From Shimia ponticola (GTDB lineage: Bacteria; Pseudomonadota; Alphaproteobacteria; Rhodobacterales; Rhodobacteraceae), in assembly GCF_007995215.1 (NCBI RefSeq), contig NZ_VCDK01000003.1, positions 248,001-312,000 of the forward strand: a stretch of DNA of 64,000 nucleotides, read 5' to 3'. The position numbers and the translations under genes were made by a program. The notes beneath the pieces are model-generated. The model saw only the letters and a list, made by a program, of their open reading frames with translations. It had not been told where the DNA came from and searched no databases. Below, one piece after another: positions 17,354-26,086 of the stretch (position 1 is its first letter; every line of letters begins with the position of its first letter).

Positions 17354-17955
17354 GTCGCCGTCCTTTTGCGGTGTTGCGCAGGTGTCAGGTGATAGCGCGA
17401 TGAAATGAACTCTTCGGCGCGGGTGATCCAACCGCCTTTGCCGCCGTCACGCCTGCGCGCATATTTGCGCGAGGCTTTGCGTCGATCCGCCAGTGCGTAA
17501 TAGTAATTGCGCCGCTCGATCCCATAGGCATCGACCAAATGCGCCGGTGCCACCGCCATCGCCAGCGCCGCGGCGCTCAGAGTTTTTGACCCCAGCGCCC
17601 CGTCAACGGCCACTTTGTAGCCAACCTTGGCGAGCAGGCGCTGAAGGATCTTGATCGCATTCGCCCCGGCATTGACCTGCATGTCAAAGACCGTGGCTTG
17701 CAATGGCTGCGGAAGATCCGCGATACGCGGTTTGACAAAGTAATGGTCGATAAAAATGCCGACTGCCTGCGCCTTGGTCAGGCGCTTGACGTCATCGCTG
17801 CTGACCGTGCCGTCGCCCGTCAGGTCCAAACCCAATCTGCGCATCGTATGGATTGTGACGCCGTATTTCGTGGCCCCACCCGGATCATCCGGGTCGTTCA
17901 CATACCCGCCTTCGCGGGCGACAATCTCTGTCGCGATGTCTTTGACGGTCTGCAT
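17344..17955 (-). CDS. GH108 endolysin (GTA lysis type) with EF-hand-like loop
   Basis: A 203-residue peptidoglycan hydrolase of glycoside hydrolase family 108 (N-acetylmuramidase). The catalytic Glu15 lies in AREGGYVNDPDDPGGATKYG, the family signature. The C-terminal part carries the peptidoglycan-binding-3-like region (LQRLLAKVGYKVAVDGALG). Residues 44-55 (DLTGDGTVSSDD) fit the 12-position calcium-binding EF-hand loop, with Asp at positions 1, 5 and 12. No signal peptide is seen, as expected for a holin-dependent endolysin. It lies 47 bases after ccmE on the same strand and overlaps the holin gene. A GGTTAA sequence resembling a CtrA half-site sits at 18001-18006. Confidence 0.87.
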   Translation of the reverse strand: MQTVKDIATEIVAREGGYVNDPDDPGGATKYGVTIHTMRRLGLDLTGDGTVSSDDVKRLTKAQAVGIFIDHYFVKPRIADLPQPLQATVFDMQVNAGANAIKILQRLLAKVGYKVAVDGALGSKTLSAAALAMAVAPAHLVDAYGIERRNYYYALADRRKASRKYARRRDGGKGGWITRAEEFISSRYHLTPAQHRKRTATWA

Positions 17956-18002
17956 TCACCTGCTCCCATGGCCCAATGGGGCGCAAAGGTCAGGCGAAAT
18001 GG

Positions 18003-18473
18003 TTAATTGGTGACTGTCTCACCGTACGCTTCGCCATCGGGGCCCTTGTATACGCCCTGCTCTTTCAGAGCATCGACAACCTCTTTGGGCATATACGTCT
18101 CGTCATGGCGGGCCAGAATCTCTGTCGCTTCAAACCGCCCATCGACGAACCGCCCGGTACCCACCATGCCTTCGCCCTCGCGGAAAAGGTCCGGCAAGAT
18201 GCCAGTATAGGCCACGGCAACCGACGCGCCGCCATCGGTCACGGAAAACGTGATCGTCTCGCCCTCACCCCGGATCAGAGTGCCCTCCTCGACAAGACCA
18301 CCGATCCGAAACACCTCATTGGGTTGCGGCGGGGCCTCAACGACCTGCGACGGTGAACGAAAGAAGTTAATCCCGTCCCGCATCGCGTACCCCACCAACG
18401 CGGTCGCGCCGACAAGCGCGATCATCGCAATAACGATCACCTGAATGCGGCGCTGTTTCTTGAGACTGCGCAT
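18003..18473 (-). CDS. ccmE: heme chaperone CcmE
   Basis: Periplasmic heme chaperone that binds heme covalently from CcmC and hands it to CcmF. It is 156 residues with an N-terminal membrane anchor (residues 11-29) and an OB-fold domain. The heme-binding signature is ARHDETYMPKEV with His123 and Tyr127. The ATG at 18473 follows the conserved MRSLKKQRR start and overlaps the last base of the argC stop (TAATG), so it is translated with argC. Extra upstream codons in the frame come from argC. Downstream the expected ccmF is displaced by the endolysin and holin genes. Confidence 0.95.
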   Translation of the reverse strand: MRSLKKQRRIQVIVIAMIALVGATALVGYAMRDGINFFRSPSQVVEAPPQPNEVFRIGGLVEEGTLIRGEGETITFSVTDGGASVAVAYTGILPDLFREGEGMVGTGRFVDGRFEATEILARHDETYMPKEVVDALKEQGVYKGPDGEAYGETVTN

Positions 18474-19501
18474 TACGGATACAACGGCGCAGCCATCAGG
18501 CCTGCCGTCTCCTCTTCGCCCAGCATCAGATTGGCGTTTTGCAACGCCTGACCGCTTGAGCCTTTGCATAGGTTATCCAGCACCGACACCACGATCGCAC
18601 GCCCCGGCAGCCGATCACCCACAACGCCGATATGGCAGAAATTCGAGCCACGGACATGTTTCATCTCTGGCAACTCTCCAAACGGAAGCACTTCCAAAAA
18701 AGTTTCATCGTCATAGGCGTTTGCAAGGGTCTGATGGATCACGTTTGCATCGCCGCGCACATATGACGTGATCAAGATGCCCCGGTTCACAGGCACCAGA
18801 TGCGGTGTGAACTGAACTTTGACCTCGCGTCCGGCAATCGCGCTGAACTCCTGGTCGAATTCGCCCAGATGCCGATGTTTGCCGCCAGCCGAATACGCGC
18901 CCAACCCCTCAGACAGCTCAGCGTGAAGCAGGTTTTCCTTGAGCGCACGACCTGCACCTGACACGCCTGCCTTGAGGTCCATAATGATCTCATCAAGATC
19001 AATCACTCCGGCCGCAATCAGCGGACGCAGCGCATATTGACCCGTCGCAGCGTTGCAGCCCGTTCCGGCCACCAGTCGCGCGCCCTCGATCTGGTCACGG
19101 TAAAACTCGGTCAGGCCATAAACCGCTTCTTCCTGCAGGTCGGTGGCCGAGTGCGGCTTGCCGTACCATGCCTCATAGTCGGCAGGATCGCGCAGCCGGA
19201 AATCTGCGGACAGATCAACGACTTTCACATCCGCAGGCAATTCGCGAATGACCGCCTGCGACGTCGCGTGAGGCAAAGCGCAAAACACAAGGTTCGCACG
19301 ATTAAAGTCGATCTCGTCGATCTTTTGCAGCTTGGGCAGATTGAGGTGGCGTAGATGCGGGAATACCTGCCCCATTTCTTGCCCAGCCTTACGCTCTGCG
19401 CTGAGGGCCACGATATTCATCGTCGGATGCGTGGCAATCAAACGGACAAGCTCTGCTCCGGTATAGCCCGATGCACCAAGGATAATGACATTATGCGACA
19501 T
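18473..19501 (-). CDS. argC: N-acetyl-gamma-glutamyl-phosphate reductase
   Basis: Reduces N-acetylglutamyl phosphate in arginine synthesis. The 342-residue protein has the NAD(P)-binding start [27 protein letters not shown], and the catalytic cysteine in [14 protein letters not shown]. This variant reads TGCNAATG where many homologues have PGCYPT. The substrate-binding C-terminal half includes [15 protein letters not shown] and [12 protein letters not shown]. Its stop overlaps the ccmE start, so arginine and cytochrome maturation genes share a transcript. The gap to murI upstream is 72 bases. Confidence 0.94.
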   Translation of the reverse strand: MSHNVIILGASGYTGAELVRLIATHPTMNIVALSAERKAGQEMGQVFPHLRHLNLPKLQKIDEIDFNRANLVFCALPHATSQAVIRELPADVKVVDLSADFRLRDPADYEAWYGKPHSATDLQEEAVYGLTEFYRDQIEGARLVAGTGCNAATGQYALRPLIAAGVIDLDEIIMDLKAGVSGAGRALKENLLHAELSEGLGAYSAGGKHRHLGEFDQEFSAIAGREVKVQFTPHLVPVNRGILITSYVRGDANVIHQTLANAYDDETFLEVLPFGELPEMKHVRGSNFCHIGVVGDRLPGRAIVVSVLDNLCKGSSGQALQNANLMLGEEETAGLMAAPLYP

Positions 19502-19573
19502 GGTTCACGCCTTTCTTGACAGACGAGTTAAGTGAGAAAGATCGACGGCGCAATTGCGCCAAATGGCCCCTGC

Positions 19574-20386
19574 TCAGGCGGCCTGAAATTCGATCTTTCG
19601 TCGCAGGAACTGGGTCGCACGGTCGCTGACACGCCCCGGATCACCCGTGGTCAGATATCCCGTTGCCTGTCCCTGCCCCAGCATGTCCGGATGACGGGTC
19701 AAATAATCGGCTAGGCTTTCCGCCACCAGTTTGCCTTGAGAAAACACCTTTACCTCGGGGCCAAGCGCCGCTTGGAACTGTTGTTCCATTAAAGGATAAT
19801 GCGTGCATCCAAGGATCGCTGCATCCGGATGCGGCATTTTTCGCTTCAACGCATCGACATGGCTTTTGACCAGCGCCTCCGCAAGGATCAGGTCGCCATC
19901 TTCGATCGCATCGACGACGCCACCGCAGGCCTGTGCCTCGACATCGACGCCAATCGCTCGAAACGCCAGCTCTCGCTGAAACGCACGGCTGCTGACCGTT
20001 GCCGGGGTTGCAAAAAGCGCCACGTGCTTCACAGCCACCTCACGCGGGGGCGAGTTATCGCCCCATTGCCGCTCGGTCAGCGCCTCGATCAAAGGCACGA
20101 AAACCCCAAGAACGCGCTTGTTGCGTGGCACCCAGCCCTCTTGCATCCGCCGCAAGGCCGCCGCGCTCGCGGTATTGCAAGCAAGGATCACCAGATCACA
20201 GCCTTCTTCGAACAAACGACCAACCGCCGCCGTCGTCAGTTCATAGATGTCATCCGCATCCCGCACCCCATACGGCGCATGGGCGCTGTCAGCGAAGTAT
20301 TTGAACGGCACATCCGGCAACCGCGACTGCGCCGCGTCCAGCACGGTCAAACCGCCCAGACCTGAATCAAAAATGCCAACAGCCAT
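19574..20386 (-). CDS. murI: glutamate racemase
   Basis: Makes D-glutamate for peptidoglycan. The 270-residue protein contains both catalytic cysteines: one in [15 protein letters not shown] and one in [11 protein letters not shown]. The N-terminal [14 protein letters not shown] and [12 protein letters not shown] are diagnostic. It starts within the stop codon of the upstream acyltransferase gene (TAATG, 1 base shared), so both are translated from one message. The likely order of transcription is acyltransferase, murI, argC, ccmE. Confidence 0.95.
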   Translation of the reverse strand: MAVGIFDSGLGGLTVLDAAQSRLPDVPFKYFADSAHAPYGVRDADDIYELTTAAVGRLFEEGCDLVILACNTASAAALRRMQEGWVPRNKRVLGVFVPLIEALTERQWGDNSPPREVAVKHVALFATPATVSSRAFQRELAFRAIGVDVEAQACGGVVDAIEDGDLILAEALVKSHVDALKRKMPHPDAAILGCTHYPLMEQQFQAALGPEVKVFSQGKLVAESLADYLTRHPDMLGQGQATGYLTTGDPGRVSDRATQFLRRKIEFQAA

Positions 20387-21273
20387 TAACGGTACTTGTC
20401 CTCGAATTCATAACCCTTTGAATTCGTCTCTACCGGGCGCGGGCTCAGCTTGTAAGTCTCTGAGCGCAAATATTCCATCATCGCTTTGCTGTCCTTGGCG
20501 CGCGCCTCAAGCTCGGCTTTCGGGAGCGGCTGCCCCACGACAATCTCAACTGGCTCATCTACGCGGGCCTTAAACTCGCGGATCAGGAACGCCATCCGCA
20601 GGGTATAATGCAGATGCGACGCAATCTGGAACAAACGGCTGTTATGGCCATCAAAGAAGATCGGAACCACCGTCGCGCCAGATTTTGACACCATCCGCGC
20701 CGTAAATGCGCGCCACCCCGGATCCATGGGACGTCCAAAAGGCTTCACGGCTGTAGACACTGTGCCACCGGGGAAAATCCCAATCGCCCCGCCTTCCCGC
20801 AGATACTCAAGCGATGCTTTCCGGGTCTCAAGGTTGGTCCGCATACCTTCCTTCGTCTCTTCAAACGAAATCGGCAGGATCACACGATCCAAATCCTTGG
20901 CCTTGCGAAACACCGAGTTTGCCAAAATCCGGAAATCGCCCCGAATGCTGGACAGGATGTTTCCCATGATCAGGCCATCGAGAATGCCATAGGGGTGGTT
21001 CGCGACCACGATCAGAGGACCGTCTTTGGGGATATTATCCAACGCGCCGCCGACCACCTTGATGCTCAGCCCATAGCGCTCGACCATGACCTGCCAGAAA
21101 TCACGTCCAGCGGCGACTTCGTCCTCATAGCCTTTGGCGCGTTTGATTAACCGCAGGCGACCGGTCGCGTTTTCCATCGCCCGGATCAGCGCACGACCAC
21201 CTTTGGTCTCGGCAGAGTGCGAATAAGAAATCTCTCTGGCAACTTGCCGTTCTTCAGAGCGATGCGCGCGCAT
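20386..21273 (-). CDS. lysophospholipid acyltransferase family protein
   Basis: A 295-residue PlsC-like acyltransferase. The catalytic motif reads NHPYGILDG in place of the usual HxxxxD spacing with serine, and the second motif is [10 protein letters not shown]. The central domain spans about residues 70-230. Such enzymes acylate lyso-lipids; related proteins next to murI in Rhodobacterales are annotated only at family level, and OlsA-like ornithine lipid synthesis is one possibility. No transmembrane helix is obvious, so peripheral membrane association is likely. ATG 21273 is preferred because GAGG precedes it; ATG 21282 is the alternative. It forms the head of a coupled pair with murI. Confidence 0.82.
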   Translation of the reverse strand: MRAHRSEERQVAREISYSHSAETKGGRALIRAMENATGRLRLIKRAKGYEDEVAAGRDFWQVMVERYGLSIKVVGGALDNIPKDGPLIVVANHPYGILDGLIMGNILSSIRGDFRILANSVFRKAKDLDRVILPISFEETKEGMRTNLETRKASLEYLREGGAIGIFPGGTVSTAVKPFGRPMDPGWRAFTARMVSKSGATVVPIFFDGHNSRLFQIASHLHYTLRMAFLIREFKARVDEPVEIVVGQPLPKAELEARAKDSKAMMEYLRSETYKLSPRPVETNSKGYEFEDKYR

Positions 21274-21344
21274 GATCCTCATCCCTGTGTTGCGCCCGTA
21301 TTTAGTCGTCGTATAGCCCGCGCGCTAGCCCCAGAACGCCGCGC

Positions 21345-24300
21345 CTATTCGGCAGCAGCACTCAGTTCTGGACCACCAGCATCAATCACGGCTTTAAGCT
21401 CCTCCCGACGCTTGGCCGCCGCCTTGGCATTGGCCTCTTTCACAGGCCCAAACCCACGGATTTGCAGCGGCAATTCAGCCAAAGCCAAAATCGCATCCCG
21501 CGTCTCGGGCGTCAGCTTGTCCTTAACAGCCAAGATGTCAGCGCGGTACTCACGCACCAAAGCCCGCTCCATTTTCCGCTCGGCGCTATAGCCAAATGGA
21601 TCAAAAGGCGTCCCACGCAGTACTCGCAGTTTGGTCAAGCCGTCCGACACACGCGCCATCCAACTTCCAAACTCACGCTTTTTGGGACGTCCGTTCGCGG
21701 CTTTGCCGGGTAGGAATGGCGGGGCAAGATGATAGGTCAGTTTCAGATCCCCATCAAATTCCTCCGCGGCCTTGTCCGCCGTTGACTGCAACAGCCGCGC
21801 CACTTCGTACTCATCCTTGTAGGCAATCAGCTTGTGATAGCCTTTCGCCACCGCGGCCTTTAGGTCTGCATCTTCAATACTATCCACAAGCTTGCGCCAT
21901 TTGCGCACGGCTGCCTTGCCGCCCCAAGCCCGAAGGTTGGCTTCGCGCGCGCTGAAGGGGTCATCCGCAGATGGCAGCGCCACGACCTCGGCGGCAAGCA
22001 AGGTTTCAACAGACTGAGCATCATACGCCGCCCAACGGCCCAGTTCGAAGGCTTGGATGTTCTTTTCAGCCGCCGCGCCATTAAGTTCGATAGCCCGAAT
22101 GATCCCCTCTTTCGACAGTGGCAAAAATCCCTGCTGCCATGCGGCGCCAAAGATCATCATATTCGAAAAAATGCTATCCCCCAGCAACTTACGCGCCAAA
22201 GCTGATGCGTCGAACGTTGAAAACCGGTCCTGAAGCCGCGCCGCAAGCGACAATTTCAGATCCTCGGTCGGGATGGTGAATTCGGTATTGCGGGTAAAAT
22301 CCCCAGTGATGATTTCGTGGCTGTTTACAACAGCGCCGGTCCGGCCCGTTGACGTCAAACCCAGCGTTTTGGCCCCTGCCGATACCACCAAATCGCCGCC
22401 GATCAGCACGTCACATTCACCTGTGGCAACGCGGATCGCGCTGATGTCGGAGGGTGTTTCCGCGAGACGGCAATGAATATGCACGGCACCACCCTTCTGG
22501 GCCAATCCCGCCATCTCCATCATGCCTGCGCCTTTGCCGTCGATATGCGCGGCCATCGCCATCACAGCACCGATGGTGACCACCCCCGTTCCACCAACAC
22601 CGGTGATCACCACGTTATGCGTGCCGTTGATCTCAGGCAGCACTGGCTCCGGCATGTCAGGGATATCAACCGAGGCCGTTGGCGCTTTCCTCATCTTCGC
22701 GCCTTCGATAGTCACAAAAGACGGACAGAATCCGTCAACACAGCTGAAGTCCTTGTTGCACGACGATTGATCAATCGCCCGCTTACGCCCCAACGGCGTC
22801 TCCACAGGAACGATTGACACACAGTTCGACTGAACCCCACAATCACCACAGCCCTCACAGATATCCGTGTTGATAAAGACGCGCTTGTCAGGGTCCGGGA
22901 ACTGTCCGCGTTTCCGCCGCCGACGCTTCTCTGCCGCACAGGTCTGAGCGTAGACAATCGCGCTCACGCCCTTGACCTTTTGCAACTTTTCTTCGACCGA
23001 AATCAGCTGATCACGGGTCGATTTTTGCACATTTGCGGGAAATTCGCTCAGATCAGGGTCTTCCTTCGGATCGTAGACCAGATGGACTTCCGGCACCCCC
23101 ATCGCCACCAATTCTCGGCAAATCTGCTGCGCCGTCAGGTCGCCGTCATTCTTCTGTCCACCGGTCATGGCCACCGCGTCATTGAACAGGATTTTGTAGG
23201 TGACATTCGTCCCCGCCATCAGCGCCGCGCGGATCGCCTGAACGCCCGAGTGATTATACGTCCCGTCACCGATATTCTGGAACACATGATCGCGCGTCGA
23301 AAACGGCGCTTCTCCGACCCAGTTCGCCCCTTCACCGCCCATCTGGGTAAAGCCCTGCGTGTCGCGATCCATCCACTGCACCATGAAGTGACAGCCAATG
23401 CCCGCATAGGCACGACTGCCCTCTGGCACCTTGGTCGAGATGTTATGCGGACAGCCTGAACAGAAATACGGCAGCCGCGCGGCCAGTTCCGGCGCATTGT
23501 CCGCGCGGACAGCGGCATCAAGTTTGCCCAAACGCGCACTAAGCTCTTCTGACCCGCGCCCTTCAATTTCAAGAATACGCCCGATCTTGCGCGCTGCATC
23601 GACTGGATCAATCGAGCCCCAAGAAGGGAAAAGGTAGTCGCCGTTTCCGCCAAATTCGCCATAAACACGACGCCCCTGCCGGTCGTTAAAGATGAACTCT
23701 TTCATCTGCACTTCCAACAGCTTACGCTTCTCTTCTACCACGACAATCAGGTCCAGACCCTCGGCCCACTCGCGGTAGCTTTCCACGTCCAGCGGCCATG
23801 TCATGGCGACCTTATAGGTGGTGATCCCCAATGCCTCGGCACGATCACCATCAATGCCCAGCAACCCGAGCGCATGCTGCAAATCCAGCCAATTCTTACC
23901 GGCGGCGACAAACCCGATCTTGGCTCCGGGTTTCCCCCAAACCCGCTTGTCCATCCGGTTCGCACGGGCAAAGGCTTCGGCCGCCTGCCGCTTATACCGC
24001 ATGATCCGCTCTTCCTGCGCGACCCAATGGTCGATCAAGCGGATGTTCAGCCCACCTTCCGGCATCTCGAATTCGGGCGTCACAAACTTCAAACGATGCG
24101 GGTCACCATTCACAACGGCCGTCGATTCGACCGTATCCTTCATGCATTTCAGCCCTGCCCAAACACCGGCGAACCGACCCATCGCATACCCGAAGAGCCC
24201 CAGATCCATGATCTCTTGCACCCCAGCAGGGCTGAGCACGGGCATCATGCTGTCGACCATTGTCCATTCCGATTGATGCACAGTGGTCGAGCTTTCCCCA

Positions 24301-24746
24301 GTATGGTCGTCGCCCATCGCCACCAGCACGCCACCATGTTTCGACGTCCCTGCCATATTCACATGGCGAAAAACATCACCGGTGCGGTCGACACCCGGCC
24401 CTTTGCCATACCAAAGGCCGAAAACACCGTCATAGCGCCCTTCGCCACGCAACTCTGATTGTTGTGTCCCCCACAGTGCCGTCGCTGCCAGATCCTCATT
24501 CAATCCGGGCTGAAAGGTCACCTGCGCGGCGTCTAACTGCTTCTGCGCGCGCGACATTTGCATATCGACCGCCCCCAAGGGCGAGCCTCGATAGCCGGTC
24601 ACATATCCAGCCGTGTTCAGCCCATCCGCCTTGTCCCGTGCCGCTTGCATGAGCATCAGCCGCACCAACGCCTGCGTACCGTTCAAAAGCACCTGACGTT
24701 TCGTCAGGTCATAGCGATCTGCCAGTGTCACGTCTTGACGGGCCAT
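21345..24746 (-). CDS. indolepyruvate ferredoxin oxidoreductase (IorA-IorB fusion)
   Basis: A 1133-residue fusion enzyme that oxidatively decarboxylates aryl or branched 2-oxoacids to acyl-CoA, passing electrons to ferredoxin or another acceptor. The N-terminal half has the pyrimidine-binding part (YVTGYRGSPLGAVD) and the thiamine diphosphate part (YFCSGCPHNISTKVPEGS, GIGCHFMVQWMDRDT). A central iron-sulfur region has cysteines in TDICEGCGDCGVQSNC and CNKDFSCVDGFC. The gamma-type domain (VVITGVGGTGVVTIG) follows, with a DUF6537-like C-terminus. The start has GGGAGGAT upstream. A LysR regulator gene is divergent from it across 153 bases and could control it. Confidence 0.93.
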   Translation of the reverse strand: MARQDVTLADRYDLTKRQVLLNGTQALVRLMLMQAARDKADGLNTAGYVTGYRGSPLGAVDMQMSRAQKQLDAAQVTFQPGLNEDLAATALWGTQQSELRGEGRYDGVFGLWYGKGPGVDRTGDVFRHVNMAGTSKHGGVLVAMGDDHTGESSTTVHQSEWTMVDSMMPVLSPAGVQEIMDLGLFGYAMGRFAGVWAGLKCMKDTVESTAVVNGDPHRLKFVTPEFEMPEGGLNIRLIDHWVAQEERIMRYKRQAAEAFARANRMDKRVWGKPGAKIGFVAAGKNWLDLQHALGLLGIDGDRAEALGITTYKVAMTWPLDVESYREWAEGLDLIVVVEEKRKLLEVQMKEFIFNDRQGRRVYGEFGGNGDYLFPSWGSIDPVDAARKIGRILEIEGRGSEELSARLGKLDAAVRADNAPELAARLPYFCSGCPHNISTKVPEGSRAYAGIGCHFMVQWMDRDTQGFTQMGGEGANWVGEAPFSTRDHVFQNIGDGTYNHSGVQAIRAALMAGTNVTYKILFNDAVAMTGGQKNDGDLTAQQICRELVAMGVPEVHLVYDPKEDPDLSEFPANVQKSTRDQLISVEEKLQKVKGVSAIVYAQTCAAEKRRRRKRGQFPDPDKRVFINTDICEGCGDCGVQSNCVSIVPVETPLGRKRAIDQSSCNKDFSCVDGFCPSFVTIEGAKMRKAPTASVDIPDMPEPVLPEINGTHNVVITGVGGTGVVTIGAVMAMAAHIDGKGAGMMEMAGLAQKGGAVHIHCRLAETPSDISAIRVATGECDVLIGGDLVVSAGAKTLGLTSTGRTGAVVNSHEIITGDFTRNTEFTIPTEDLKLSLAARLQDRFSTFDASALARKLLGDSIFSNMMIFGAAWQQGFLPLSKEGIIRAIELNGAAAEKNIQAFELGRWAAYDAQSVETLLAAEVVALPSADDPFSAREANLRAWGGKAAVRKWRKLVDSIEDADLKAAVAKGYHKLIAYKDEYEVARLLQSTADKAAEEFDGDLKLTYHLAPPFLPGKAANGRPKKREFGSWMARVSDGLTKLRVLRGTPFDPFGYSAERKMERALVREYRADILAVKDKLTPETRDAILALAELPLQIRGFGPVKEANAKAAAKRREELKAVIDAGGPELSAAAE

Positions 24747-24899
24747 CGGTATCCTCCCAGATGATGACTACACCCAAGATAGGTCAAAAATGCTGACCTA
24801 CAAAGTCAATTCAGTGTGTGAGAATTTTTTCCTGTGTGTTACAGGGGTTAACGAATGATGACGAACACTGTTAGCGATCACGCGGAGTAAACGCTCACC

Positions 24900-25799
24900 A
24901 TGGATTGGGACAAACTCAGAATCTTTCACGCCGTCGCGGATGCCGGGTCTCTCACCCATGCGGGTGACACACTTCACCTGTCGCAATCCGCCGTTTCACG
25001 TCAGATTCGCGCGCTTGAGGAAATGCTGAACGCGACGCTGTTTCACCGCCACGCGCGTGGGTTGATCCTGACCGAACAAGGCGAGCTCTTGTTTGACGCA
25101 ACCACCGCGATGAACAAACGCTTGGATGCCGCCGCCGCACGCATTCGCGACAGCGAAGAAGAGGTCTTTGGCGACCTGCGCGTGACGACCACGATCGGAT
25201 TTGGGTCCCTGTGGCTCGCGCCTCGCCTGCCGCAGTTGTACAAAGCCTACCCGGATTTGCGGATCGATCTCATGCTTGAGGAACGCGTGCTTGATCTTCC
25301 GATGCGCGAAGCCGACGTGGCGATCCGGATGAAAGAACCCAGCCAGGCTGACCTTATCCGCAAAAAACTCATGTCGATCAAAATGCGTCTTTATGCGACG
25401 CGCAAATACCTCGACAGCGCCGGCACACCCGAAAAGATCGAAGACATCGCCAAGCACCGACTGATTTGCCAGAACCCCGCGTCTGTTCAGGTCAACGCAG
25501 GTGCCACGATGGTCCAGCACCTCATGACCTTCAACATTCAGTCCCTATTGACGGTGAACAACTACTTCGGAGTGCTGCAGGGGGTGATCCATAACCTCGG
25601 GATCGGGGTTCTTCCAGACTACCTTGATCTCGAACACGAAGGCCTCGTGCATGTTCTGCCCGAAGTCGACAGCTCGGACGTGCCGGTCTTCCTTGCCTAT
25701 CCAGAAGAATTGCGTCACTCCAAGCGCATCTCGGCGTTTCGTGATTTCGTTCAGGCAGAAATCCAGATGCGGCGCAAATCACTCAAGGTTCCTGCCTGA
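24900..25799 (+). CDS. LysR-type regulator, VtlR/LsrB-like
   Basis: A 299-residue LysR-family transcription factor. The helix-turn-helix covers residues 1-60, and the start MDWDKLRIFHAVADAGSLTH with GDTLHLSQSAVSRQIRALEE closely matches the VtlR/LsrB group of alphaproteobacteria. The effector domain holds one cysteine, in RLICQNP; cysteines act as redox sensors in some LsrB proteins. In Brucella, VtlR activates an AbcR small RNA and small DUF1127 proteins. Here a strong small-RNA candidate lies directly downstream and a DUF1127 gene lies 10 kb away. It is divergent from the oxidoreductase gene. The group assignment is from sequence resemblance, not a tree. Confidence 0.85.
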   Translation: MDWDKLRIFHAVADAGSLTHAGDTLHLSQSAVSRQIRALEEMLNATLFHRHARGLILTEQGELLFDATTAMNKRLDAAAARIRDSEEEVFGDLRVTTTIGFGSLWLAPRLPQLYKAYPDLRIDLMLEERVLDLPMREADVAIRMKEPSQADLIRKKLMSIKMRLYATRKYLDSAGTPEKIEDIAKHRLICQNPASVQVNAGATMVQHLMTFNIQSLLTVNNYFGVLQGVIHNLGIGVLPDYLDLEHEGLVHVLPEVDSSDVPVFLAYPEELRHSKRISAFRDFVQAEIQMRRKSLKVPA

Positions 25800-25871
25800 C
25801 ACGCGCCCATGCGCCAAATAGCTATGCATTTCGCGCATAGCGGGATTGCACCGATTATCGCTTCAGCAGAC

Positions 25872-25900
25872 TTGATGAAAAACCCGGCATTCCCTAAATC
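25872..25900 (+). promoter_or_regulatory. promoter of the small RNA candidate
   Basis: TTGATG (25872-25877), a 17-base spacer and TAAATC (25895-25900) form a good sigma-70 promoter in the gap after the LysR gene, predicting a start near 25907. Confidence 0.55.
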
Positions 25901-25906
25901 AAACCT

Positions 25907-25993
25907 CGAAGGCGCTGGCTTACGCCGCCCTTCAACCTCCCTGTTGGACTTGCGCCGGGTCGCCTCATCTAATGAGCGCCCGGCATTTTTTTT
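25907..25993 (+). ncRNA. candidate AbcR-like trans-acting small RNA
   Basis: About 87 bases bounded by a sigma-70-like promoter and a strong terminator, in the 287-base gap between the VtlR/LsrB-like gene and purL. The 5' part can fold (GGCG/CGCC). A pyrimidine-rich unpaired stretch, CCCTTCAACCTCCCTG (25928-25943), contains CCTCCC, complementary to Shine-Dalgarno sequences. The 3' hairpin pairs GCCGGG with CCCGGC, reinforced by CTCAT/ATGAG, and ends in eight T, typical of Hfq-bound small RNAs. No convincing ORF is present. As I recall, AbcR genes of rhizobia lie beside lsrB, which matches this position. The family assignment is inference. Confidence 0.62.
25954..25993 (+). terminator. rho-independent terminator of the small RNA
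   Basis: The stem GCCGGG/CCCGGC plus an inner CTCAT/ATGAG pairing, followed by A and eight T. No protein gene ends nearby except the LysR gene 155 bases upstream, so it most likely ends an independent transcript. Confidence 0.85.
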
Positions 25994-26086
25994 GCCGCAA
26001 TGGCATGCAATGCCGCGCCCCTTAACCCTTCCCCATTCCGGATGAACCTTCTATGACACCGCCAACTTCGGGCGGGAAAGATGATC

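Noticed and set aside
24855-24890. An 11-codon ORF just before the VtlR-like gene as a leader peptide
   Set aside because: No ribosome binding site, no regulatory codon run, and it overlaps the operator-like sequence; chance is the simpler reading.
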